In this document: positions 9,317-18,851 of the stretch, one piece after another
Numbering within the stretch: position 1 is the first letter of the stretch
How the letters are laid out: each line of letters starts with the position of its first letter
NCBI RefSeq assembly: GCF_011752045.1
Contig: NZ_JAAKXW010000006.1
Coordinates: 62,001-126,000 of the forward strand
Direction: 5' to 3'
Source of the DNA: Microbacterium hydrocarbonoxydans
GTDB lineage: Bacteria > Actinomycetota > Actinomycetes > Actinomycetales > Microbacteriaceae
DNA length: 64,000 nucleotides
Program-made: the position numbers and the translations under genes
The notes under the pieces: model-generated
Told to the model about the DNA's origin: nothing
The model's input: the letters and a program-made list of their open reading frames with translations, nothing else
Database searches by the model: none

Positions 9317-10603
9317 TCAGCCGACGGCCGGTTCGACGGAGATGCGCGCGATCTCCTCGAAGAACTCGTTCTGGATGATCACCACGTACGAGGCGCTCTG
9401 CGCGACGTCGAACGTGACGAAGCCCTCGACGGTCTCGCCGGCCCCGATGCCGTCGCCCTCGATCTGGCCGTCGGTGAAGAAGTCGTAGTCGCCCTCCGTG
9501 CCCTCGGCGGTCTCCGCCGAGAAGTAGAGCGGATCGACGTAGGTCTCGCCATCGACGCCGGTCCACGTCAGCTGCACGGTGAGGAAGCCGCCGTTCACCG
9601 GGGGGAAATCCGTGCCGTTCGTCGCGCTCCAGGAGGCCGCGGTCAGCGTGACGTCGGCGCTGCCCGAGATCTGCTGGACCGTGAGCTTCTCGCCGAGCTT
9701 GCCCTCGACGACCTCGGCGGGCGCGCCGAACCCGGTCCCGCCGTCCTCGCCCTCTTCAGGTTCTTCGATGCCGATGGAGGGCGGCGCATCCGGGCCGGAT
9801 TCGATCGCCTGGCCGAGACTCGTGGCGAACCACACGACGATGACGACCACGCTGATGATCGTGCCCACCACCGAGACGATCAGGCCGGTGATGCCGGGCC
9901 ACTTCCGGCCCTTCAGGAACAGGGAGATCAGGGACACGATGAACCCCGCGCCGAGGATGACCCACCCGATGGCGGCGATGACAGGGATGCACGCGATGAT
10001 CGTGCCGACCACCGCGAGGCCGAGGCCGACGAGGCCGACGACCGACAGGGGAGCGGGGCCGGCCGGCGCTGCGGCGCCGTACGGCGCCGCGTAGCCGGCG
10101 ACAGGGTAGCTCTGAGCTGCCGGCGGGTAGGCGCCGGTCGTGCCGGGGTAACCCGCGGAGGCGCCCGGGTACGCGGGTGCCGCCGGAGCGGGGTAGGGCT
10201 GCGGCTGCGACGGGTAGGCGGCCGCGGCGGCAGCATACGGCGGCACCTCGCCGGGCAGCGGCGTCGTCGGAGCGGTCGCTCCGGGTGCCGACCACGACGG
10301 TGCGGGCTCCGGCGCGACGACCGTCTCGGCCGGTGCGTCCGGCGTGATCACGGTCTCGGATGCAGGCTCCGAGGTCCCGGATGCGGGAACGTCGGGTTCG
10401 CCGGGCTCGCCAGGCTCGGTGGTGGCGTCGCCGGGCTCGGTCGGGGCTTCGTGACCGGTCGGGGTCTCGGGCACGACGGGAGACTCGGGCTCGGCCGGCG
10501 TCTCGGGCTCGGCCACGGGCGCGAAGTGCTCGGTCCACTGCTGGCCGTCCCACCATCGCTGGCGGCCGGAGCCGTCGTCGTACCAGCCTGCAGGCGTCGT
10601 CAT
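9317..10603 (-). CDS. DUF2510 membrane protein with C-terminal DUF4352-like domain
   Basis: A 428-residue paralogue of the next gene. It opens [19 protein letters not shown] (DUF2510), has a long Glu/Pro/Thr-rich linker (about 25-125) and Tyr/Pro-rich stretch, then a hydrophobic DUF4190-like region (about 175-265) and a beta-rich outer domain (VEGKLGEKLTV, AASWSATNGTDFPPV, GFVTFDV) resembling DUF4352 proteins. Two ATGs are adjacent; the second (10603) is 5 nt from GAGGGGG, the first only 2 nt, so the second is preferred. Role unknown; probably surface-associated. Confidence 0.7.
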   Translation of the reverse strand: MTTPAGWYDDGSGRQRWWDGQQWTEHFAPVAEPETPAEPESPVVPETPTGHEAPTEPGDATTEPGEPGEPDVPASGTSEPASETVITPDAPAETVVAPEPAPSWSAPGATAPTTPLPGEVPPYAAAAAAYPSQPQPYPAPAAPAYPGASAGYPGTTGAYPPAAQSYPVAGYAAPYGAAAPAGPAPLSVVGLVGLGLAVVGTIIACIPVIAAIGWVILGAGFIVSLISLFLKGRKWPGITGLIVSVVGTIISVVVIVVWFATSLGQAIESGPDAPPSIGIEEPEEGEDGGTGFGAPAEVVEGKLGEKLTVQQISGSADVTLTAASWSATNGTDFPPVNGGFLTVQLTWTGVDGETYVDPLYFSAETAEGTEGDYDFFTDGQIEGDGIGAGETVEGFVTFDVAQSASYVVIIQNEFFEEIARISVEPAVG

Positions 10604-10657
10604 CATGTCCCCCTCGGAAGCTCGGCGTCCGCGGGTGGCACGGACCTGGCACTCTCA

Positions 10658-10663
10658 TGTATA
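10658..10663 (-). promoter_or_regulatory. -10 box for the DUF2510 gene pair
   Basis: On the minus strand TATACA lies 54 nt before the start codon, in an otherwise G+C-rich gap. It would give a leader of about 47 nt carrying the GAGGGGG ribosome binding site. Confidence 0.35.
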
Positions 10664-10771
10664 TCAGCGGGGAGGGACGCCCACAGGCCCCGAGCATGGG
10701 CAGAGCTCACCACCTTCGGCGGCGTGTCGGCGCCGAGGGGTGTCGCTGGCGCACTGGCCCGGTGCCGCGCA

Positions 10772-10777
10772 TAGGCT
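10772..10777 (+). promoter_or_regulatory. -10 box of ftsE
   Basis: TAGGCT lies 9 nt before the ftsE ATG with no clear Shine-Dalgarno between, suggesting a leaderless or near-leaderless mRNA. Confidence 0.45.
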
Positions 10778-10786
10778 CGTAGCGCC

Positions 10787-11860
10787 ATGATTCGGTTCGA
10801 GAACGTCACGAAGCGCTACCGCGGGACCTCGAGGCCCGCCCTGTCCGGCGTCGATTTCGAGGTCCAGCGAGGAGAGTTCGTCTTCCTCGTCGGCGCCTCG
10901 GGTTCCGGCAAGTCGACCTGCCTGCGGCTGATCCTGCGCGAGGACGTGCCCACCTCGGGGCGTGTCGCCGTGCTCGGCCGTGATCTGCGTTCGCTCGCGA
11001 ACCGCAAGGTGCCCTACTTCCGGCGCCACATCGGGTCCGTGTTCCAGGACTTCCGCCTGCTGTCGTCGAAGACGGTGTTCCAGAACGTCGCGTTCACGCT
11101 CCAGGTGACCGGCTCCTCCCGCGGGTTCATCCAGCAGGCCGTCCCCGAGGCGCTCGCCCTCGTCGGCCTCGACGGCAAGGAGAAGCGGATGCCGCACGAG
11201 CTCTCCGGCGGAGAGCAGCAGCGCGTCGCGATCGCGAGGGCGCTCGTCAACCGTCCCCAGGTCCTGCTCGCCGACGAGCCGACCGGAAACCTCGACCCCG
11301 CGACATCCGTCGACATCATGCAGCTGCTCGCCCGGATCAACGCCGGAGGCACGACAGTGCTGATGGCGACTCACGAGGCCGGGTTCGTCGACCAGATGCG
11401 GCGACGAGTCATCGAGCTGCGCGACGGCGTCATGGTGCGCGACGAGGTGCACGGCGGATACGGCGACACCTCCAACATCCCGCGCCTGGTGCCGGAGGAG
11501 GTCCGCGGCGCCGCCGCGGCGGCCGCACTCACGGCGGTGCAGGAGGTCCAGCGCCAGACCGCCGACCTCTCCACCGTCCGCGCCGAGCTCGCGGCGGAGC
11601 TGAGCGCTCAGCGCGCTGCTGCCGCCGACGCCGTGCCCGCGGCCTCCGAGCTCCCGGAGGCGCAGGCCGCACCGGCGGAGAAGACCGCGCCCGCCGACGA
11701 AAAGGCACAGGCCGAGCAGGCGCCCGCCGAGACGGCGAAGCCGGTCGGTCCGCGCACGCATCCGATCGTCCTCCCGCAGGTGGACGTCGCCGAGCTGGGG
11801 GTCGCCGACCGGCTGGGGCTCTCCGACGACGGCGAAGAGGAAGTGGGGCCGACCTCATGA
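10787..11860 (+). CDS. ftsE: Cell division ATP-binding protein FtsE with long C-terminal extension
   Basis: ATPase of the FtsEX complex, which couples the divisome to peptidoglycan hydrolase activation at the septum. Walker A is GASGSGKS (36-43), the ABC signature LSGGEQQ near residue 139 and Walker B LLADEP near 160. Canonical FtsE is about 220-230 residues; this one has about 130 extra, Ala/Glu/Pro-rich and probably disordered, ending in a short conserved-looking stretch ([20 protein letters not shown]). Similar tails are known in Microbacteriaceae. It overlaps ftsX in an ATGA. Confidence 0.95.
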   Translation: MIRFENVTKRYRGTSRPALSGVDFEVQRGEFVFLVGASGSGKSTCLRLILREDVPTSGRVAVLGRDLRSLANRKVPYFRRHIGSVFQDFRLLSSKTVFQNVAFTLQVTGSSRGFIQQAVPEALALVGLDGKEKRMPHELSGGEQQRVAIARALVNRPQVLLADEPTGNLDPATSVDIMQLLARINAGGTTVLMATHEAGFVDQMRRRVIELRDGVMVRDEVHGGYGDTSNIPRLVPEEVRGAAAAAALTAVQEVQRQTADLSTVRAELAAELSAQRAAAADAVPAASELPEAQAAPAEKTAPADEKAQAEQAPAETAKPVGPRTHPIVLPQVDVAELGVADRLGLSDDGEEEVGPTS

Positions 11861-12771
11861 GAATCGGGCTCATCCTCATGGAGGCGCTGGGCGGCCTCCG
11901 CCGCAACATCTCGATGGTGATCTCCGTCGTCTTGGTCACCTTCGTCTCGCTCACGTTCGTCGGTGCGGCGATGCTGATGCAGGCGCAGATCGGCACCATG
12001 CGCGGCTACTGGACCGAGCGCGCGCAGGTCGCGGTCTACATGTGCTCGGCGATCTCGGAATCGACGACCTGCCTCGACGGCGGGGCCACCGAGGACCAGG
12101 TGAGCGCCGTCCGTGCGCAGCTGGAGGGAGAGGCGCTGGCGCCGCTGATCAGCGAGGTGACCTTCGACTCCAAGGAGGACACCTACGCGAAGCTCGTCGA
12201 GCAGCTCGGCGAGGAACAGGCCAGCGTCATCACGGCCGACCAGGCGTTCGAGGTCTTCTTCGTGACGATGAAGGATCCGGGTCAGTCCCAGGTGATCGCG
12301 GAGGCGTTCAACGGGGTCGCCGGGGTCGAGCAGGTGCAGGACCAGCTGCAGTACCTCGAGCCGCTGTTCTCGGCCCTTACCGTCGCCACGTACATCGCGG
12401 TGGGCATCGCGGCGCTCATGCTCATCGCGGCGATCCTCCTCATCGGCACGACCATCCGGCTGTCCGCGTACGCGCGGCGGAAGGAGATCGGCATCATGAG
12501 GCTCGTGGGCGCCTCCAACCGCTTCATCCAGACGCCGTTCGTGCTGGAGGGCGTCTTCGCGGCCTTCCTCGGCTCGGTGCTCGCCAGCGCGGCGGTGGTC
12601 GCCGGCATCCACTTCGGCGTCGACGGCTACCTCCGCGGACGCGTGCCCTTCATCACGACCTGGGTGAGCATGCAGGATGCGACCTACGTCGTCCCGGTGC
12701 TGATCGGCATCGGCGTCGTGCTCGCCGCGCTGTCCGCCGGTTTCGCGATCCGTCGCTGGCTGCGCACCTGA
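11857..12771 (+). CDS. ftsX: Cell division permease-like protein FtsX
   Basis: Membrane partner of FtsE, 304 residues. TM1 at about 20-45 ([20 protein letters not shown]), then a large extracytoplasmic domain (about 50-170, with two cysteines at [10 protein letters not shown]) that in other bacteria contacts peptidoglycan hydrolases, then three C-terminal helices ([19 protein letters not shown] and two more) with the Fts[15 protein letters not shown] loop. The start overlaps the ftsE stop. Confidence 0.95.
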   Translation: MRIGLILMEALGGLRRNISMVISVVLVTFVSLTFVGAAMLMQAQIGTMRGYWTERAQVAVYMCSAISESTTCLDGGATEDQVSAVRAQLEGEALAPLISEVTFDSKEDTYAKLVEQLGEEQASVITADQAFEVFFVTMKDPGQSQVIAEAFNGVAGVEQVQDQLQYLEPLFSALTVATYIAVGIAALMLIAAILLIGTTIRLSAYARRKEIGIMRLVGASNRFIQTPFVLEGVFAAFLGSVLASAAVVAGIHFGVDGYLRGRVPFITTWVSMQDATYVVPVLIGIGVVLAALSAGFAIRRWLRT

Positions 12772-12773
12772 GG

Positions 12774-12779
12774 TAGGCT
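12774..12779 (+). promoter_or_regulatory. -10 box of smpB
   Basis: TAGGCT directly after the ftsX stop codon, 50 nt before the smpB ATG. smpB, unlike many genes here, also has a good Shine-Dalgarno sequence (AGGAG, 4 nt from ATG), so a leadered mRNA of about 44 nt is predicted. Confidence 0.4.
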
Positions 12780-12829
12780 GATGGGCTGGCCGAGAAGAGC
12801 CGGCCGGATCAGCAGAGAGCAGGAGCATC

Positions 12830-13306
12830 ATGCCCAGGGAACGCGGGGAGAAGGTCGTCGCGACCAATCGTCGCGCACGTCACGACTACAACATCGAGAA
12901 GTCGTACGAGGCGGGGATGGTGCTCACCGGCACCGAGGTCAAGTCGCTGCGCCAGGGGCGCGCCAACCTCAGCGACGGCTACGCCTTCGTCAAGGGCGGC
13001 GAGGTCTTCCTCGATGCCGTGCACATCCCGGAGTACTCGCAGGGCCACTGGACCAACCATTCGGCCAAGCGCATCCGCAAGCTGCTGCTGCACCGCGAGG
13101 AGATCGCCAAGCTGCAGCACGCCGTCTCCGCCGGCGGCTACACGCTGATCCCGCTGAAGCTGTACTTCTCCGACGGTCGCGCGAAGGTCGAGATCGCCCT
13201 CGCCAAGGGCAAGCGCGAGTTCGACAAGCGCCAGGCCCTGCGCGAGCGTCAGGACACCCGCGAGGCCGAGCGCGCGATGCGCACCCGCAACCGCATGGGG
13301 GAGTGA
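12830..13306 (+). CDS. smpB: SsrA-binding protein SmpB
   Basis: 158-residue tmRNA-binding protein for trans-translation rescue of stalled ribosomes. It shows the OB-fold start ([19 protein letters not shown]), the family block [20 protein letters not shown], and the basic tail ([16 protein letters not shown]) that enters the decoding site. It belongs to the prfB-ftsEX-smpB block. An ssrA gene often lies next to smpB; none is recognisable in the short gap before the convergent peptidase gene. Confidence 0.97.
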   Translation: MPRERGEKVVATNRRARHDYNIEKSYEAGMVLTGTEVKSLRQGRANLSDGYAFVKGGEVFLDAVHIPEYSQGHWTNHSAKRIRKLLLHREEIAKLQHAVSAGGYTLIPLKLYFSDGRAKVEIALAKGKREFDKRQALRERQDTREAERAMRTRNRMGE

Positions 13307-13322
13307 CGCTCGGGGCGCTCGC

Positions 13323-15182
13323 TCAGGGAGCCGGGGTCGGTGTGAAGCCGAACACCCTGCCGAGGAACGCGATCTCACGGTCCAGCGCGTCGACGATCGT
13401 CTCCGCGCGGCGGAAGCCGTGCCCCTCTCCGGCGTAGAGCACGTACTCGTGATCGATGCCGTGCGCGGCCAGCGCATCGCGGATGGCCTCCGACTGCGAC
13501 GGCGGGACCACGCGATCGTCTGCGCCCTGAAGGATCAGGACCGGGACGTCGATCCGGTCGACCCGGGTCAGGGGTGAGCGCTCGAGGTACAGCGCCTCGG
13601 ACGCGGGGAGAGGTCCGACCAGCCCCTCGATGTACGAGGCCTCGAAGTCGTGGGAGTGCTCGGCCAGGGCGCGCAGATCGGTCACGCCGTAGCGATCGAC
13701 TCCCGCGGAGAACGCGCCGCCGCGGACGAGCGCCGAGAGCACGGTCCAGCCGCCCGCCGAGCTGCCGCGGATGGCGAGACGGGCGGGGTCGGCGAGCCCG
13801 GCGTCGGCGAGTCCGCGGGCGGCGGCGATCACGTCGTCGACGTCGACGACGCCCCACTGCCCGAGAAGCCGCTCGCGATAGGCGCGGCCGTACCCGGTGG
13901 AGCCGCCGTAGTTGACGTCGAGGACCCCGATGCCGCGACTCGTGTAGAACGCGACGGCGGCGGAGACGGCCCCCGTGACGTGAGCCGTGGGCCCGCCGTG
14001 CACGAACACGACGTACGGAGGCAGCTCGCCCGCCGGCGGGGAGACCTCGGGGTTCGCAGGGGCGTACGCGAAGGCGTGCACCGGTCCGTGCGGACCGTTC
14101 ACGACGAGCTGCCGGGCCGGCGGCATCCATGCGGCGTCGACGCGGTCGCCCCCGGTGATCGTCGTGATCGTGGCGGTGTCGAGGTCGGCGCACCAGACGC
14201 CGGGTGTGGACTCGGAGCCGTTCCCCGAGAGCAGCACGCGGGAGCCGGACACGTCGTCCACGCTCACGTGCCCGTCGCAGGGGACGGCGAGCGGGGAGAC
14301 CGCCCCGTCGGGCGCGATCACGACGACCTCGTCGCGTCCGTTCGTGCGCACCGCGACGATGCGGCCGTCGGCGAGCGGCTGGTACCAGCGGTTGCCGAGC
14401 ACCCAGAGCCCGTAGCCGGTGTCGGCGTCCGCCGGGGCGACCGGCTCCGCGTCGGCGCCTGATCCCGGACGGATGCGGTGCAGCGCCCACCGCCCCGACG
14501 GATCGTCGGCGTACAGCAGCTCGTCATCGCCCGTCCACTCCGGCTGCAGCGCGGCCCTGGCCGGGAGCTCGCTGACGGTGCCGTCGGCGTCGCGGATCGC
14601 GAGTCGTGCGGCGTCCCACGGCATCCGGTCGGCGCCCCAGCGCACCCAGGCGACGCGTGAGCCGTCGGGGGAGAGGGCAGGGTGCGCATGGAAGCCGCCG
14701 TCCTCGGCGATCACGATGACGGCGCCGGCGTCCTCTGCCGCGGAGCCGTCCGTCGGCACCTCGACGATCGCCCGGAGGTGCGGCTCGGACGTCAGGTCCT
14801 CGCGCACAGCGAGCAGGCGCCCCTGCTGGAGCCGCAGCCCGCCGTGGGCGGGCCCGGCCGGCGTGAGCGGCACGGGGGCGGAACCCGGATCCAGCCGGTG
14901 GATGCGCTGATCCGCCGCGTCGACGAAGAACAGCGTGCCGTCGGCATCCGCCGTCCACGCGCCGCCGCCGTACTCGTGCACACGGGAGCGCGCGCTCCAC
15001 GGTGCCGGGAGCACCTCGCGACCGGTCGAGCTGCGCACCGTCACGCGTCCGCCCTCCGAGGGAACCGACTCGCCCCACCAGATCTCCTCACCGGCGAAGC
15101 GCGCGCCGTCGATGCGCGGGGCGGATGCCGCGACCGACGCGGCGGTGAACGGGGAAGGCCAGGAGCCGAACGGCGACGACAT
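13323..15182 (-). CDS. S9 family (prolyl oligopeptidase-type) serine peptidase
   Basis: A 619-residue cytoplasmic peptidase. Residues about 1-370 are a beta-propeller with repeated WTADADGTLFF-, SPDGSRVAWVRW-type blades; about 375-619 are an alpha/beta-hydrolase domain with nucleophile S475 in GSSAGG, acid D in GADDRVVPP and histidine in GEGHGFRR, plus HGGPTAH for the oxyanion hole. It resembles acylaminoacyl peptidase / dipeptidyl peptidase S9C members; substrate unknown. No signal peptide. The ATG at 15182 is 6 nt from a minus-strand TAGGCT (15189-15194), the leaderless spacing seen elsewhere. It converges on smpB. Confidence 0.88.
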   Translation of the reverse strand: MSSPFGSWPSPFTAASVAASAPRIDGARFAGEEIWWGESVPSEGGRVTVRSSTGREVLPAPWSARSRVHEYGGGAWTADADGTLFFVDAADQRIHRLDPGSAPVPLTPAGPAHGGLRLQQGRLLAVREDLTSEPHLRAIVEVPTDGSAAEDAGAVIVIAEDGGFHAHPALSPDGSRVAWVRWGADRMPWDAARLAIRDADGTVSELPARAALQPEWTGDDELLYADDPSGRWALHRIRPGSGADAEPVAPADADTGYGLWVLGNRWYQPLADGRIVAVRTNGRDEVVVIAPDGAVSPLAVPCDGHVSVDDVSGSRVLLSGNGSESTPGVWCADLDTATITTITGGDRVDAAWMPPARQLVVNGPHGPVHAFAYAPANPEVSPPAGELPPYVVFVHGGPTAHVTGAVSAAVAFYTSRGIGVLDVNYGGSTGYGRAYRERLLGQWGVVDVDDVIAAARGLADAGLADPARLAIRGSSAGGWTVLSALVRGGAFSAGVDRYGVTDLRALAEHSHDFEASYIEGLVGPLPASEALYLERSPLTRVDRIDVPVLILQGADDRVVPPSQSEAIRDALAAHGIDHEYVLYAGEGHGFRRAETIVDALDREIAFLGRVFGFTPTPAP

Positions 15183-15188
15183 GCCTCG

Positions 15189-15194
15189 AGCCTA
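15189..15194 (-). promoter_or_regulatory. Leaderless -10 box of the S9 peptidase gene
   Basis: Minus-strand TAGGCT, 6 nt (CGAGGC) before the ATG; no Shine-Dalgarno sequence fits between. Confidence 0.5.
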
Positions 15195-15376
15195 TGGCCC
15201 GGCGACACACGGCGTCACACAGGATGCGGGCACCCGTCGCCGTGTTCTACCGTGCTGGAAACGCCCCGATTCGCCCCGGAGCGTGGAGCGACAGCCGAGC
15301 CCGGCACCCGCCCGCGAATGAAGCACCTGTGTGCCTCGTCGCGGCCCCGTGCCCGCCCTGTCCCCAGGAGATGCAG

Positions 15377-16354
15377 ATGTCCTTCGAGACGCTGAACCCC
15401 ACCGAATCGTCGAACGCCGCCGTGCCTTCGCGCGGCCGCGTGCCGTTCTCCTTCGAGCTCTACCCGCCGCGCTCGGCGTCGAGCGAGGAAGCCCTGCACG
15501 AGACCGTGCGACGGCTCGCCGAGGCGGGGCCCGACTTCATCTCGGTGACGTACGGCGCCGGGGGATCCACGGGAGGCCGCTCCCTCGAGGTGCTCCGCTT
15601 CATCCGCGAGAACACCGACGTCGAGCCGCTCGCCCACATCACCTGCGTCGGCAACACCTATGCCGGCGCCGCCGCGCTCATCCGCGAGTTCCTGGACGCC
15701 GGCATCCTCAGTTTCCTCGCCCTCCGCGGCGACCCGCCCGCCGGCCAGGACGAGCCGTTCCTCGGCGACCTGGAGAGCGCCGCGCAGCTCGTGCAGCTCA
15801 TCGACCGGGTGCAGGCCGAGCGCGCGCCGTACGAGGAGTCGCCGGTACCGGGCTTCCCCGGAGCCGCCCGCGTGGCGCCGCGCCGCAAGGCCTCGATCGC
15901 CGTGGCCGCGTTCCCGAACGGGCATCCGCGTTCCCTGCACCGCTGGCAGGACGTCGACGCGCTGCTCGCGAAGCAGGCGGCAGGCGCCACCTCCGCGATA
16001 ACGCAGCTGTTCTTCCACTCCGACGACTACCTCGCCTTCGTGGAGCGGGCCCGCGCCGCCGGCGTGACGATCCCGATCCTCCCCGGCATCATGCCGATCG
16101 TCTCGCCGGTGCGCCTCGCACGGGTGCTCGAGCTCACCGGCGAGGAGCTCCCCAGCGAGCTCGCGATCGCCCTCGACGTCGAGCCCACCCCGGAGGGACG
16201 TCACGAGATCGGCGTCGAATGGGCCGCCCGCCTCGCCCGCGAGGTCGTCGCCGGCGGCGCGCCCGGCGTGCACCTCTACGCCTTCAACCAGCACGACACC
16301 GTGCTCACCGTGCTGGAGGAGGCCGGCGTCCTCCCCGCCGCCCGAATGCGCTGA
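15377..16354 (+). CDS. metF: Methylenetetrahydrofolate reductase
   Basis: 325-residue FAD enzyme that reduces 5,10-methylene-THF to 5-methyl-THF, the methyl donor used by MetE. Family blocks: FSFELYPPRS (substrate/FAD Glu), SVTYGAGGST, AHITCVGNT, LALRGDPP, FPNGHP, a QLFFHSDDYL strand and LPGIMPI. It starts at the ATG at 15377, placed 6 nt after AGGAG; upstream in-frame ATGs lack support. metE follows 116 nt later, so methyl-group generation and homocysteine methylation are linked. A weak -10 (TACCGT) lies about 125 nt upstream. Confidence 0.93.
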   Translation: MSFETLNPTESSNAAVPSRGRVPFSFELYPPRSASSEEALHETVRRLAEAGPDFISVTYGAGGSTGGRSLEVLRFIRENTDVEPLAHITCVGNTYAGAAALIREFLDAGILSFLALRGDPPAGQDEPFLGDLESAAQLVQLIDRVQAERAPYEESPVPGFPGAARVAPRRKASIAVAAFPNGHPRSLHRWQDVDALLAKQAAGATSAITQLFFHSDDYLAFVERARAAGVTIPILPGIMPIVSPVRLARVLELTGEELPSELAIALDVEPTPEGRHEIGVEWAARLAREVVAGGAPGVHLYAFNQHDTVLTVLEEAGVLPAARMR

Positions 16355-16429
16355 CCCCGCCCGGTCGACACCACCGCACGCAGCCCGCGCTGCAGCGGTG
16401 CTCGTCGACGCCGAAAACCCGTGAACCGA

Positions 16430-16460
16430 CCCCGCTGAACCCCGCTGAACCCCCGCTGAA
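16430..16460. repeat. Three tandem copies of a 10-11 bp unit before metE
   Basis: CCCCGCTGAA occurs three times head-to-tail, the last copy running into the metE ribosome binding site (AAAGGAAAG). It may be a slippage product; each copy carries an in-frame-shifting TGA. No known regulatory motif is recognised. Confidence 0.5.
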
Positions 16461-16470
16461 AGGAAAGACA

Positions 16471-18783
16471 ATGTCCGCTCTCCCCGCAGGCACCATCCTC
16501 GGATACCCCCGCATCGGCCGACGCCGTGAGCTGAAGAAGGCCGTCGAGGCGTTCTGGGCCGGCCGCATCGGCGAAGCCGAGCTGGAGGCGGCATCCGCCG
16601 GACTCCGTGCGGCGACGCGCGACCGGCTGGCCGCGCTCGGCCTCGGCCGCACCGACTCGGCGATCCCCGAGTCCTTCTCCTACTACGACCAGGTGCTCGA
16701 CGCCGCGGTAACCGTGGGCGCGATCCCGCCCCGCTTCGAGGACCTTCGCGACGCGGACGGCACGATCGGCCTCCCCGCCTACTTCACGATCGCCCGCGGC
16801 GAGGGTGAGCGGGCCCCGCTGGAGATGACCAAGTGGTTCGATTCGAACTACCACTACCTGGTGCCCGAGATCGGTCCCGAGACCGCGTTCTCCCTCTCCA
16901 GCGACCGCCTCGTCCGCGAGGTCGCCGAGGGCGTCGCCGCCGGCTTCGTCACACGTCCGGTCGTCGTCGGCCCCGTGACGCTGCTCGCCCTGGCGAAGGC
17001 GTCCGACGACGCCCCTGAGGGCTTCGACCCGCTGTCCCGCCTCGACGACCTGCTCCCGGTGTATGCGGAGCTGCTCGCGGCGCTCAAGGCAGCCGGCGCA
17101 GAGTGGGTGCAGCTCGACGAGCCGGCGCTCGTCAGCGAGTCGCTGCCCGCCTCGGTCGCGCAGCTGGCGGATGCGGCGACCCGTGCGCTCGCCGTGCTCG
17201 GCGGCGCCTCCGAGCGCCCGGCGATCCTCGTGGCCGCGCCGTACGCCGACCTCGGCGAGGTCTTCCCGGTGCTCGCCGCCGCTCCGGTCGAGGCCATCGC
17301 CGTGGATCTCGTCCGCGGCGCCGTTCCCGCGGCCGCCGCCGGCCTCGAGGGCAAGACCCTCGTCGGCGGCGTGGTCGACGGCCACAACATCTGGCGCGGA
17401 GACCTCGCAGCAGCCTTCGAGAGGCTCGAGGAGCTGCGCGGTCTCGGCGCGGCATCCGTCTCGGCGTCCACCTCCACCTCGCTGCTGCACGTCCCGCACG
17501 ACGTCGCCGACGAGTCGAAGCTCGACGCCCGGCTGGTGTCGTGGCTCGCGTTCGCCGACCAGAAGGTGGAGCAGATCGTCACGCTCGCCCGCGGCCTCGC
17601 CGAGGGGCGCGAGGCGATCGCGGACGACCTCACCGAGGCATCCGCCGCCCTCGCCGACCGGCTGTCGGCGCCCGGTGTCAGCGACGGTGCGGTTCGCGAG
17701 CGCGCACTCACCGAGGCCGACTTCTCCCGGGTCTCGTATGAGGAGCGCGAGGCCGCGCAGGAGTCGCTGGGGCTCCCGGCCCTGCCGCTCACCACCATCG
17801 GCTCGTTCCCGCAGACCGGCGACATCCGCCGCGCCCGGGCCCAGTACACCCGCGGCGAGATCCCGGCGGAGGACTACGAGGAGTTCCTGCGCCGGGAGGT
17901 CGCCAGCGTCGTCTCGCTGCAAGAGGACCTGGGCCTCGACGTGCTCGTGCACGGCGAGCCGGAGCGCAACGACATGGTGCAGTACTTCGCCGAGAACCTC
18001 GACGGCTTCGCCGTCACGGAGAACGGATGGGTGCAGTCCTACGGCTCCCGGGCGACCCGCCCGTCGATCCTCTGGGGCGACGTCTCGCGTCCGGCGCCGA
18101 TCACGGTCGACTGGTCCGCGTACGCCCAGTCGCTCACGACGAAGCACATGAAGGGCATGCTCACCGGACCGGTGACGATCCTCGCCTGGTCGTTCGTGCG
18201 CGACGACCAGCCGCTAGGGGAGACCGCCAACCAGGTGGCCCTGGCGCTGCGCGATGAGATCGCCGACCTCGAGAAGGCCGGCATCGCGATCATCCAGGTC
18301 GACGAGCCCGCGCTGCGGGAGCTGCTGCCGCTCAAGTCCGCCGACCAGCCGGCGTACCTGAAGTGGTCCGTCGACTCGTTCCGCCTCGCGACCGGCGGCG
18401 CGGTGGCAGGCACCCAGGTGCACACCCACCTCTGCTACTCGGAGTTCGGCGTGGTGATCGATGCGATCCGTGCGCTGGACGCCGACGTCACCTCGATCGA
18501 GGCGGCGCGCAGCCGCATGGAGGTCGTCGCGGACATCGCCGAGGCCGGCTTCGACCACGGCATCGGCCCGGGCGTCTACGACATCCACTCGCCGCGCGTG
18601 CCCACCGTGGAGGAGGTCGAGTCGCTGCTGCGCCGCGCCGTGGACGAGATCCCGACGCGTCAGCTCTGGGTGAACCCGGACTGCGGGCTGAAGACCCGCG
18701 GCTACGACGAGACCACGGCGTCCCTGCGCAACATCGTCGAGGCGACCAGGCGGGTGCGCGAGGACGTGGCCGTCGCGGTCTGA
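16471..18783 (+). CDS. metE: Cobalamin-independent methionine synthase
   Basis: 770-residue 5-methyltetrahydropteroyltriglutamate-homocysteine methyltransferase. The N-terminal half starts GTILGYPRIGRRRELKKAVE, the C-terminal catalytic half starts PLTTIGSFPQTGDIRRAR. The zinc site is visible as HTHLCYSEF (His and Cys), an upstream Glu region and NPDCGLKTRG (Cys); VHGEPERNDMVQYF binds substrate. Strong RBS AAAGGAAAG 4 nt upstream. A terminator hairpin follows. Pairs with metF. No B12 riboswitch is visible, so regulation is probably at the common upstream promoter. Confidence 0.96.
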   Translation: MSALPAGTILGYPRIGRRRELKKAVEAFWAGRIGEAELEAASAGLRAATRDRLAALGLGRTDSAIPESFSYYDQVLDAAVTVGAIPPRFEDLRDADGTIGLPAYFTIARGEGERAPLEMTKWFDSNYHYLVPEIGPETAFSLSSDRLVREVAEGVAAGFVTRPVVVGPVTLLALAKASDDAPEGFDPLSRLDDLLPVYAELLAALKAAGAEWVQLDEPALVSESLPASVAQLADAATRALAVLGGASERPAILVAAPYADLGEVFPVLAAAPVEAIAVDLVRGAVPAAAAGLEGKTLVGGVVDGHNIWRGDLAAAFERLEELRGLGAASVSASTSTSLLHVPHDVADESKLDARLVSWLAFADQKVEQIVTLARGLAEGREAIADDLTEASAALADRLSAPGVSDGAVRERALTEADFSRVSYEEREAAQESLGLPALPLTTIGSFPQTGDIRRARAQYTRGEIPAEDYEEFLRREVASVVSLQEDLGLDVLVHGEPERNDMVQYFAENLDGFAVTENGWVQSYGSRATRPSILWGDVSRPAPITVDWSAYAQSLTTKHMKGMLTGPVTILAWSFVRDDQPLGETANQVALALRDEIADLEKAGIAIIQVDEPALRELLPLKSADQPAYLKWSVDSFRLATGGAVAGTQVHTHLCYSEFGVVIDAIRALDADVTSIEAARSRMEVVADIAEAGFDHGIGPGVYDIHSPRVPTVEEVESLLRRAVDEIPTRQLWVNPDCGLKTRGYDETTASLRNIVEATRRVREDVAVAV

Positions 18784-18797
18784 GCCCCGGTATGGAA

Positions 18798-18834
18798 GAA
18801 GCCGCCCTCCCCGTTCTGCGAGGAGGGCGGCTTC
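18798..18834. terminator. Terminator hairpin between metE and lexA
   Basis: A perfect 13-bp stem (GAAGCCGCCCTCC with its complement) and 11-nt loop, 15 nt after the metE stop, positioned to serve both convergent genes. Confidence 0.85.
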
Positions 18835-18851
18835 GTCGTCCGGCGCGCGGT

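Noticed and set aside
13307..13322. tmRNA (ssrA) gene expected next to smpB
   Set aside because: Only 16 nt separate smpB from the convergent peptidase gene and no tmRNA ends are seen; ssrA must lie outside the window.
15319..15396. Short ORF (MKHLCASS..., Cys- and Arg-containing) overlapping the metF start
   Set aside because: No promoter at leaderless spacing, no regulatory logic for methionine (no Met codons apart from the start), and it runs through the metF start in another frame; more likely chance.
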